A stretch of DNA of 37,382 nt from Armatimonadota bacterium (lineage in GTDB: Bacteria; Armatimonadota; UBA5829; JAUSEB01). The DNA lies in contig JAUSGG010000040.1 in NCBI GenBank assembly GCA_030649165.1, positions 1 to 37,382 of the forward strand, read 5' to 3'. The notes below the pieces were generated by a model that did not search any database, was not told where the DNA came from, and worked only from the letters and a program-made list of their open reading frames with translations. Below, one piece after another: positions 31,991 to 37,382 of this stretch. The first letter of the stretch is position 1, and the number at the start of each line of letters is the position of its first letter. Both the position numbers and the translations under genes were made by a program.

Positions 31991-33036
31991 GCCAATACCC
32001 GGTCCTTTCCGGCGACAAGCCGCAAATCCGCCTCCGCCATTATCCTTGCCAGCTCAGCGAACTTGATGGTAGGCTCCCAGCCGAGCATGGTTCTGGCCTT
32101 GGAGTAATCGCCTATGAGCAGGTCTACCTCCGCCGGACGGAAATAGCGCGGGTCGATTCTTACGAGCGTTTTGCCTGTGCGTTTATCTATACCGACTTCG
32201 TTCAGATCGCGACCGCGCCACTCGATCTCCATATCGAGGTATTTGCTGACTTCTTCAATGAACTCCCGCACCGAGTGCGTCTCGTTAGTGGCGATGACGT
32301 AATCATCCGGGTTCGGCTGCTGCAGCATCAGCCACATGGCCTGCACGTAATCCTTAGCGTAGCCCCAGTCGCGCTTGGCGTCCAGGTTACCGAGATACAC
32401 GCAGTCGTCCAGGCCGCATTTCACCCTGGCCAACCCGCGAGTGATCTTGCGGGTAACGAACGTCTCGCCGCGACGAGGCGACTCGTGGTTGAAGAGAATC
32501 CCGTTGCAGGCGAAAAGGCTGTAGCTTTCGCGGTAGTTCCTGGTTATCCAGTAGGCGAACAGTTTCGCGCAGCCATAAGGGCTCCGTGGGTAGAACGGAG
32601 TTGCTTCCGTCTGCGGGATGTCCTGAACCTTGCCGAACATCTCGCTGCTCGACGCCTGGTAGAACCTTGAACGAACACCACTTTCTCTTATGGCGTCCAG
32701 TATACGCAGAGAGCCGATCGCCGTAACGTCGGCGGTGTACTCGGGTATGTCGAAGCTCACCCTCACGTGGCTCTGCGCGCCGAGGTGGTAGATCTCATCC
32801 GGGTTGATCTTCTCGATCAGACGGCTGATGTTGCTCGCGTCCGAAAGGTCACCGTAGTGAAGGAACAAACGAACGTCTTTCCTGTGCGGGTCCTCGAAGA
32901 GATGCTCGATGCGGCCCGTGTTGAAAGTCGAGCCGCGGCGGATTATGCCGTGCACATCGTAGCCTTTGTCAAGAAGGAACTCAGCCAGGTAGGACCCGTC
33001 TTGCCCTGTAATACCGGTTATAAGGGCTTGCTTCAT
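31987..33036 (-). CDS. gmd: GDP-mannose 4,6-dehydratase
   Basis: 349 residues. NADP-binding G-I-T-G-Q-D-G (8-14), the catalytic S-S-S-E-M-F (129-134) with Glu, and Y154-x3-K158 in Y-G-C-A-K, plus the R-R-G-S-T-F-N and [11 protein letters not shown] blocks that are specific to GMD. It makes GDP-4-keto-6-deoxy-D-mannose, the shared precursor for GDP-fucose, colitose and related sugars. ATG 33036 follows AAGGAG at 6 bases; the longer frame upstream is not supported. First gene of the minus-strand polysaccharide operon; mannose-1-phosphate guanylyltransferase is not in the window. Confidence 0.95.
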   Translation of the reverse strand: MKQALITGITGQDGSYLAEFLLDKGYDVHGIIRRGSTFNTGRIEHLFEDPHRKDVRLFLHYGDLSDASNISRLIEKINPDEIYHLGAQSHVRVSFDIPEYTADVTAIGSLRILDAIRESGVRSRFYQASSSEMFGKVQDIPQTEATPFYPRSPYGCAKLFAYWITRNYRESYSLFACNGILFNHESPRRGETFVTRKITRGLARVKCGLDDCVYLGNLDAKRDWGYAKDYVQAMWLMLQQPNPDDYVIATNETHSVREFIEEVSKYLDMEIEWRGRDLNEVGIDKRTGKTLVRIDPRYFRPAEVDLLIGDYSKARTMLGWEPTIKFAELARIMAEADLRLVAGKDRVLA

Positions 33037-33485
33037 AGTCGACTCCTTACTCCGACCCACCCACGTGCGCGTTGCTTCGGTAGTCCCCAGCTTGCCGAAG
33101 GCCGCCAAAGCATCGTCGCCACGTGAATAACTCAGGTTAGTATGAAACTACAGGCCAGTCACAATCCCGATATTCCAGGCGCGCCGTCTGGGCGGACAAC
33201 GCGCTGTTTGGCTCGTCAGTCCGGACAGTTTTTGTGATGGGGTCAAACAGATTATCGGCGAGGCATGAGGTTCTCTATAGGTATGATTGACAGGTAGCCT
33301 GAACCATGGCGGTCCCAGACAGGGGATTGTGAGTGTTGACGGAAACACCGCCGGCTTCCCGGTCTTCTATCGCAGAGTTCGGAACAATAAGGAGGCGCCG
33401 CGGGGGAAAACGGAGGTCGTCTCGGGGCAAAAGAGCTCCCTAAAGTATAGTAAACTGTAAATGATAGTTCAGTCTTCCGGGCATC

Positions 33486-33724
33486 GTCATTTCGAGCAAC
33501 CGACCCCGCAGGCGGGGTTATTTCGGAAAGAAAGCGGCCCGGTGTTTCGGGATTTGAGGGTTGGGCTTTACACTCGTGCGGTTATAGCACAACCTCGCAT
33601 CCCAACCCGGAAATCCCGAAACGGGGCGCTTTCTTAGGAGCGGAGCGCCAGCGGAGTCGAGAAATCTGCTTCTGAGCGTGACGCAACCGGAAAAAGCGGA
33701 TTCCTCCACTTCGGTCGGAATGAC
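33486..33724. repeat. GTCATTTCGAGC...GGAATGAC repeat, copy 2, split by an inserted inverted repeat
   Basis: The left end GTCATTTCGAGC (33486-33497) and the right portion GAGCGGAGCGCCAGCGG... to GGAATGAC (33637-33724) match the copy at 15858-15952. Between them lies a separate large inverted repeat (33529-33635). Confidence 0.75.
33529..33635. repeat. large imperfect inverted repeat with TTTCGGGATTT/AAATCCCGAAA core
   Basis: The left arm 33529-33565 (AGAAAGCGGCCC, GTTTCGGGATTT, GGGTTGGG) pairs with the right arm 33601-33635 (CCCAACCC, AAATCCCGAAAC, GGGGCGCTTTCTT), with a 35-base loop. It shares its core with the palindrome cluster at 17195-17400. Confidence 0.8.
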
Positions 33725-33766
33725 ATTCCCGCGAAACTGAACTCTCTCAACTGTAAGGTCTAGCGG

Positions 33767-34477
33767 TCACCGGAACGGGGGTGGAGTCACCCCGCTCGCG
33801 CCGTCCAGCGCCGCCCTTATCGCGCCCACTTTCGCCGCTATATCCGGCGCGCCCACGATCTCGGTCACCAGCGAGATGATCTTCGCTCCCCTGGCGCGCA
33901 CAAGCCCGATGTTGTGTTCCTTGATGCCGCCGATGGCGACGAATGGCAGGCTGATATTGCTGACGACATAGTCGAGATATTCAAGCCCAACCGGCTCGCA
34001 TACGTCTTTCTTAGTATTGGTGGCGAAGATCGGTCCGACCCCGATATAGTCGATGATACCGGCGATGCTCATGGCCGCTTGCGCTTGGGAAGGCGAGTGG
34101 GTCGAGAGGCCGATAATCATCTCATCCCCGACCATTTGGCGCACTTTCTCCGGCGGCAGGTCGTCCTGGCCGACGTGGACTCCGTCGGCTTCTACGGCCA
34201 GGGCCAGGTCAACGTGGTCGTTCACAATGAACGTAACACCGTCGCCTCCGGTAAGCTCCCGGATAGCGAGGCACTCCTCGTACATTTGCCGCGCGGACTT
34301 GTCCTTCTCCCGATACTGGATGACCTTGATGCCCGCCGCTATCATCTGCCGCACGGCCTCGACATTCCCGCGCCCGATAGAGCATTCGTCTGCCGTGATG
34401 CCGTAAATATCGGTGGACAGGAAGTTAGCCAGATTGGGTCTCGCATAGACGCCCAGTGGTTGCTCAAATTCATTCAT
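33767..34477 (-). CDS. thiE: thiamine-phosphate synthase ThiE
   Basis: 236 residues, a little longer than typical ThiE because of an N-terminal extension of about 20. TIM-barrel motifs are V-I-Q-Y-R-E-K-D-K (pyrophosphate-binding), F-I-V-N-D-H-V-D-L-A, A-D-G-V-H-V-G-Q-D-D-L and Y-I-G-V-G-P-I-F-A-T-N-T-K-K. It joins HMP pyrophosphate and thiazole phosphate to give thiamine phosphate. ATG 34477 follows GGGGAG. Last gene of the thi operon, 59 bases after thiH, with heptamer repeats of both orientations in between that can form a stem. Confidence 0.94.
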   Translation of the reverse strand: MNEFEQPLGVYARPNLANFLSTDIYGITADECSIGRGNVEAVRQMIAAGIKVIQYREKDKSARQMYEECLAIRELTGGDGVTFIVNDHVDLALAVEADGVHVGQDDLPPEKVRQMVGDEMIIGLSTHSPSQAQAAMSIAGIIDYIGVGPIFATNTKKDVCEPVGLEYLDYVVSNISLPFVAIGGIKEHNIGLVRARGAKIISLVTEIVGAPDIAAKVGAIRAALDGASGVTPPPFR

Positions 34478-34492
34478 TGCAGTTTCTCCCCA

Positions 34493-34539
34493 AGTTAGGA
34501 GTTAGACAACGAAGGCGCCCCCCTAACTTCTAACTTCTA
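34493..34539. repeat. inverted heptamer repeats; one supplies the thiH stop codon
   Basis: AAGTTAGGAGTTAG on the left faces CTAACTTCTAACTTCTA on the right, with about 16 bases between. On the minus strand the first TAG of the right array (34537-34539) is the thiH stop codon. Confidence 0.7.
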
Positions 34540-35640
34540 GATCGTTTGCCAGTCCTTATAAACAGGCTGATATCCCTGCTCGTACAACATCTTCGCCACC
34601 TCCGCCACCGACCTCTCGTCCGCAATCTCAAACTGGCCGGTTTCATCGCAGTGCGAGCGACCGCCGACGGCGGCGCTTACCCCGCCCGACATTTTCGTGA
34701 CGCCGAGCCTGGTCATGTTGTCGCGGAGCCGGGGCGCCTCGCGGGTCGATAGCGTTATACCACTCCGGGGCATGAACAGCCGGAACGCGGTGACATACTG
34801 GACAAGGTTCTTGTCCGTGACCTCGATCTCCGGCACGAAGCCTCCCAGTTGCGGGCGAACGCGCGGCGGCGAAATGCTTATCTCAACGTCCGGATAACTG
34901 CGCTGCAGGTAATCGGCGTGCAGTCCGGCGAGGAAGGCGTCTTTTCGCCAATCGGCCAAGCCAAGAAGAGCGCCGATGTTCACGCCGCGCATGCCTGCCC
35001 GGCAGCCACGCTCGGGGGCGTCCAGACGGAAGCGGTAATTCCGTTTCGGCCCCGCGGGATGAAGATAAGCGTAGGTATCACGGTTATATGTTTCCTGGTA
35101 GATGGTCAAGCCGTCCACCCCGGCCTCGGTCAGCTCGCGGTACTCCGGCTCGGTGAGCGGGTATATCTCGATACTTATCGACGTGAAGTAGCGCTTTAGA
35201 ACCTCGATGCAGTCTCTGATGTACGACACGGGAGTGTGACTCCGGTCCTCCCCGGTTAAGAGCAGGATGTGCTTCAGACCGCTGGCGGCGATAATCTCGG
35301 CCTCGGCGGTAACTTCGTCCACGGTGAGTCGCATACGGTGGAGATCGTTCTTTGCGTTGAAACCGCAGTACCTGCATTGGTTGACACAGTGATTGGCCAC
35401 GTACATCGGCGTAAACAGCAGCATAGTCCGCCCGAAATGCTGTACCGTCAGCCGGTGGGCCTTTTGGGCCATCTCCTCCAGGCAAATGTCCGCCTGCGGC
35501 GACAGAAGCGTCAGGTAGTCCAGCGGCCCCAGCCGGTCCCGCCCGATGGCCCGGCGTACGTCGGCCTCCGTCACGCGGCCAAAAAAGGCGTCGGTGTCGA
35601 AATCCTGATATTGGTCGATTGTGTCAAGAAAGCTCATCAT
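34537..35640 (-). CDS. thiH: 2-iminoacetate synthase ThiH (radical SAM)
   Basis: 367 residues. The radical-SAM cluster C-V-N-Q-C-R-Y-C has cysteines at 85, 89 and 92, followed by G-F-N. The family splits tyrosine into dehydroglycine and p-cresol for thiazole synthesis, an oxygen-sensitive route that replaces ThiO. L-T-G-E-D-R, E-I-Y-P-L, Y-Q-E-T-Y and S-P-P-R-V-R-P are ThiH motifs. The ATG is 35640 or 35637. No ribosome site is visible, because the bases upstream are a CTAACTC heptamer array at the end of the inserted four-helix gene; translation may depend on coupling (17-base overlap). The stop codon lies in another heptamer array. Confidence 0.93.
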   Translation of the reverse strand: MMSFLDTIDQYQDFDTDAFFGRVTEADVRRAIGRDRLGPLDYLTLLSPQADICLEEMAQKAHRLTVQHFGRTMLLFTPMYVANHCVNQCRYCGFNAKNDLHRMRLTVDEVTAEAEIIAASGLKHILLLTGEDRSHTPVSYIRDCIEVLKRYFTSISIEIYPLTEPEYRELTEAGVDGLTIYQETYNRDTYAYLHPAGPKRNYRFRLDAPERGCRAGMRGVNIGALLGLADWRKDAFLAGLHADYLQRSYPDVEISISPPRVRPQLGGFVPEIEVTDKNLVQYVTAFRLFMPRSGITLSTREAPRLRDNMTRLGVTKMSGGVSAAVGGRSHCDETGQFEIADERSVAEVAKMLYEQGYQPVYKDWQTI

Positions 35641-35983
35641 GGCAGGAGTTAGGAGTTAGGAGCCCCTTACGATAACCATTGAGTAAGTGGCCGACTTCTT
35701 CGCTCATTTCCCAAAGGACGCCTTTGTCTATGTATCCGAGGTCATTGGCAAGGATCAAATAATAGCGACACTCCTCTAGGGAAGCCTCGGAAATGTTCAA
35801 GAACCGGGCTTTCTCCTGGATCGACGTTCTACGAAAACCTTCCGCAATATTGGCAGGAATGGAAACAGCCGCACGGCGAAACTGCGAGGTCAACCCGTAG
35901 AGTTCTTCCTTTGGAAAAACGCGCGTTTCAATATAGACCTGCAACACAAAGGCATGCGCCTTTTGCCAGACGATTAGATCCAC
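35624..35983 (-). CDS. four-helix-bundle protein (23S rRNA intervening-sequence/S23 family)
   Basis: 119 residues. [32 protein letters not shown] and [11 protein letters not shown] are the three helix blocks of the S23/IVP family. Its function is unknown; members occur in rRNA intervening sequences, and relatives (Avd) serve diversity-generating retroelements. The start is weak: only GTG 35983 is in frame and without a near ribosome site; homologous sequence (S-F before V-D-L) runs further upstream, and an ATG at 35996 is one frame off. The C-terminal L-L-T-P-N-S comes from heptamer repeats. It sits between thiG and thiH, where it has no evident metabolic role. Confidence 0.8.
   Translation of the reverse strand: MDLIVWQKAHAFVLQVYIETRVFPKEELYGLTSQFRRAAVSIPANIAEGFRRTSIQEKARFLNISEASLEECRYYLILANDLGYIDKGVLWEMSEEVGHLLNGYRKGLLTPNSCHDELS
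35646..35662. repeat. GAGTTAG heptamers at the thiH start
   Basis: Two perfect GAGTTAG units plus a GAG, opposite in orientation to the array at 36008-36066. Together the two arrays bracket the four-helix-bundle gene as inverted repeats. Confidence 0.75.
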
Positions 35984-36007
35984 AAATGACTGTGCGGTTT
36001 CCTCATA

Positions 36008-36066
36008 CTAACTCCTAACTCCTAACTTCTAACTTCTAACTTCTAACTCCTAACTCCTAACTCCTA
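36008..36066. repeat. CTAACTC/CTAACTT heptamer array; supplies the thiG stop codon
   Basis: Eight perfect 7-base units (CTAACTC x2, CTAACTT x3, CTAACTC x3) at 36008-36063, then CTA. On the minus strand that terminal TAG (36064-36066) is the stop codon of thiG. Confidence 0.9.
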
Positions 36067-36831
36067 TCCCAAGAACCCCGTCAGCGGCGATGAAGCGCTC
36101 GCGTATTGCTGAACGGCGCCAAGTCCGGAAATATACGCGGTCCGCCCCGCGTCCACCGCCATGCCGAAGGCCCGCCCCATAGCCACAGGATCGCCGGCGG
36201 TGGCAATTGCCGTGTTTATCAGCGCCGCGGCGCAGCCCATCTCCATCGCCTCCGCGGCCTCCGACGGCCTGCCGATACCGGCATCGACTATGATGGGCAG
36301 TGGAATCTCTTCGATTAGAATGCGGATAAGCTCCCTGGTTTTCAGCCCCCTGTTAGTTCCTATCGGAGATCCCAGCGGCATGACCGCCGCGGCCCCGGCT
36401 TCCACAAGCCGTTTGGCCACGACAAGGTCGGGACTCATGTAAGGCAGAACGACAAAGCCTTCCGATACAAGCGTTTCGGTGGCTTTGATGGTTTCGTAGT
36501 TGTCCGGCAGCAGGTAGCGGTTATCGGAAATGACTTCGAGCTTAACCCAGTCGCCGCAGCCGGCGGCGCGCGCCAGCCGGGCGATACGCACGGCTTCTTC
36601 GGCGGTCCGGGCGCCGGAGGTGTTTGGCATGAGGACACAATCCTTGGGAATATAGGTTAAGATGTTCTCCTCGGCGAAAGCCATATCCACCCGTCGCACC
36701 GCTACGGTGACGACCTGCGCGCCGGAAGCGGCCACCACGTCAGGAATTATCTTGTTGGACGCGAACTTGCCGGTGCCCAGAAACAGACGGCTGGTAAGCT
36801 CTTTACCGCCGATTTTCAGCGCGTCTGACAT
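36064..36831 (-). CDS. thiG: thiazole synthase ThiG
   Basis: 255 residues, the typical size. TIM barrel; K97 in D-W-V-K-L-E-V is the Schiff-base lysine that binds deoxyxylulose phosphate. [29 protein letters not shown] and V-D-A-G-I-G-R-P-S are family motifs. It condenses DXP, dehydroglycine (ThiH) and ThiS thiocarboxylate into the thiazole. ATG 36831 follows GGAGG 8 bases upstream, 4 bases after the thiS stop; a longer frame is a shadow of thiS. The stop codon is the first unit of a heptamer array, so the native 3' end may have been altered. Confidence 0.95.
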   Translation of the reverse strand: MSDALKIGGKELTSRLFLGTGKFASNKIIPDVVAASGAQVVTVAVRRVDMAFAEENILTYIPKDCVLMPNTSGARTAEEAVRIARLARAAGCGDWVKLEVISDNRYLLPDNYETIKATETLVSEGFVVLPYMSPDLVVAKRLVEAGAAAVMPLGSPIGTNRGLKTRELIRILIEEIPLPIIVDAGIGRPSEAAEAMEMGCAAALINTAIATAGDPVAMGRAFGMAVDAGRTAYISGLGAVQQYASASSPLTGFLG

Positions 36832-36835
36832 AAGA

Positions 36836-37036
36836 TCAGCCTCCTCCCATAAAGGTGACAATCTCCACCTTGTCGCCGCCCGTCAGCGCAAAGCGCGACC
36901 ACTCTTCCCTGGGCAGGATCACCAGGTTATGCTCCACCACTACCGTATTGGGATTGACTCCCTTTTCGGCCAGCAGCGTCGCCACCGTCAGTTGCTCGGC
37001 GACCTCGGTTTCCTCGCCGTTCACGTAAACGCGCAC
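36836..37036 (-). CDS. thiS: sulfur carrier protein ThiS
   Basis: 66 residues when started at GTG 37036, which has GGGAGG 8 bases upstream; this is the usual ThiS length. A longer ATG at 37054 adds 6 residues and lacks a site. Ubiquitin-like fold with V-N-G-E, the T-V-A-T-L-L helix, V-V-V-E-H-N and the C-terminal M-G-G-G, whose terminal glycine is adenylated and thiocarboxylated. First gene of the thi operon, directly downstream of the riboswitch and terminator. No thiF is in the window. Confidence 0.93.
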   Translation of the reverse strand: MRVYVNGEETEVAEQLTVATLLAEKGVNPNTVVVEHNLVILPREEWSRFALTGGDKVEIVTFMGGG

Positions 37037-37054
37037 TTGAGCTGCCTCCCGCAT

Positions 37055-37088
37055 AAACAAATAAAGCACACCCACGGTTAGGTGTGCT
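37055..37088 (-). terminator. riboswitch-controlled intrinsic terminator
   Basis: On the minus strand AGCACACC, loop TAACCGTG, GGTGTGCT, then TTATTTGTTT. The stem is 8 bp perfect and is followed by a T-rich run ending at the start of the thiS leader. It lies directly after the TPP aptamer, so TPP binding probably favours termination. Confidence 0.85.
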
Positions 37089-37094
37089 CTTAGC

Positions 37095-37180
37095 GCCTTC
37101 CTACGCGGGCATTACCCCGATCAGGTCAAGAGGTCAGGGCTTATAACCCACTCTCAGCCCATAACATGAGCTCCCTCGTA
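37095..37180 (-). promoter_or_regulatory. TPP riboswitch (THI element)
   Basis: On the minus strand the aptamer shows the conserved GGGCTGAGAG, then ACCTGATCGGGGTAATGCC and GCGTAGGAAG, in the right order and spacing. These are the pyrimidine- and pyrophosphate-sensing arms of the THI element. It controls the thiSGHE operon by the terminator that follows. Confidence 0.95.
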
Positions 37181-37197
37181 TATTGTCTCGTTCTTAT

Positions 37198-37227
37198 ATA
37201 ATATAGTTGTTTGCGGTGAGCAGTCAA
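37198..37227 (-). promoter_or_regulatory. sigma-70-type promoter of the thi operon
   Basis: On the minus strand TTGACT (37227-37222) is followed by 16 bases and TATATT (37205-37200), or by 18 bases and TATTAT (37203-37198). The predicted start near 37190 lies just upstream of the riboswitch. Confidence 0.65.
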
Positions 37228-37230
37228 CTA

Positions 37231-37382
37231 ATTCTGCAACTGGTGTTATTGCCGAGCGATTATGTCCCCTCTATTGCAGAGCGAAAATGTCCCCTTAATG
37301 TCTGTCAAGCTATCCTAGTTGCGCCGATCCTGGATCCGTTTCCGGCTCGCCGAGCTGTTCCTTTTGCGGTCCGCGCTGTTGC
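37231..37382 (-). mobile_element. apparent end of an insertion sequence, cut by the window edge
   Basis: Two copies of the pattern GAGCGA-2-ATGTCCCCT follow each other (GAGCGATTATGTCCCCT at 37254-37270, GAGCGAAAATGTCCCCT at 37279-37295). Multiple terminal repeats of this kind are seen in IS21-like elements. On the minus strand an open frame enters from the window edge and stops at TAG 37315-37317, with a basic R-K-R-N-S-S-A-S-R-K-R end, as at the 3' end of a transposase gene. The family assignment is tentative; the element lies directly upstream of the thi promoter. Confidence 0.4.

Larger units (their letters stand above)
33037..33766. other. 730-base non-coding leader between thi and polysaccharide operons
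   Basis: The promoter of the polysaccharide operon should lie here, but I see no sigma-70 pair that I would defend (minus-strand GATAAT, TATAGA and TATACT hexamers lack good -35 partners). The left part (33486-33724) is a nested repeat structure listed separately. Nothing coding was recognised. Confidence 0.6.

Noticed and set aside
33037-33480. Sigma-70 promoter for the polysaccharide operon
   Set aside because: Candidate -10 boxes on the minus strand have no acceptable -35 partner at 16-18 bases, so none is listed.
35624-35983. Avd protein of a diversity-generating retroelement
   Set aside because: The fold family is related, but no reverse transcriptase, template repeat or variable repeat is visible nearby.

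Overview
The window comes from a moderately GC-rich diderm bacterium. A polysaccharide exporter of outer-membrane (OPX/Wza) type, signal peptides and Shine-Dalgarno (AGGAG/GGAGG) sites point to a Gram-negative cell. The non-coding DNA is packed with short dispersed palindromes. I cannot place the phylum from sequence alone. ThiH (oxygen-sensitive tyrosine lyase) and gas vesicle genes suit a buoyant, aquatic, low-oxygen or facultative organism, but that is inference.

Layout. (1) 268-2426, plus strand: the 3' end of a gas vesicle operon, with two GvpF/L proteins around a small GvpA-like protein (GvpJ/M/S class), then GvpK; the genes overlap. (2) 2427-2891: non-coding boundary with a decayed DoxX-like fragment and a perfect 12-bp hairpin. 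(3) 2892-33036, minus strand: one ~30 kb surface-polysaccharide locus of about 25 genes, most overlapping by 1-40 bases. In transcription order: GDP-mannose 4,6-dehydratase, GDP-fucose/colitose synthase-type reductase, a ColD-like PLP enzyme with His in place of the catalytic Lys, Wzm/Wzt ABC exporter, two GT10 fucosyltransferases, an O-antigen ligase/polymerase-like membrane protein, a methyltransferase, a GT11 fucosyltransferase, three paralogous GT2 enzymes, a GT2-GT4 fusion, a VOC protein, an FkbH-type HAD protein, an acyl carrier protein, a GNAT protein, a WcaJ/PglC-type sugar transferase, a PIG-L deacetylase, an ATP-grasp protein, a HAD hydrolase, a second PglC-type sugar transferase, a methyltransferase, a DegT aminotransferase, the OPX exporter and a Wzz/BY-kinase. 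(4) 33037-33766: non-coding, with nested inverted repeats. (5) 33767-37227, minus strand: thiamine thiazole operon thiS-thiG-(four-helix-bundle gene)-thiH-thiE, with promoter, TPP riboswitch and intrinsic terminator at its head. (6) 37228-37382: apparent end of an insertion sequence.

Working model: GMD and the reductase/ColD-like pair make GDP-L-fucose and/or a GDP-3,6-dideoxyhexose such as colitose. GT10 and GT11 enzymes place these on a glycan begun by one of two phosphoglycosyl transferases and extended by GT2/GT4 enzymes. DegT, PIG-L, GNAT, ATP-grasp and FkbH-ACP-VOC proteins decorate it. Export parts of both the ABC (Wzm/Wzt) and the Wzy/Wzz/OPX type are present; no Wzx flippase was seen.

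The most unusual signal is how often dispersed repeats lie inside gene ends. At least five repeat families write protein C-termini, stop codons, a linker between two glycosyltransferase domains and one internal segment, apparently without breaking the reading frames.
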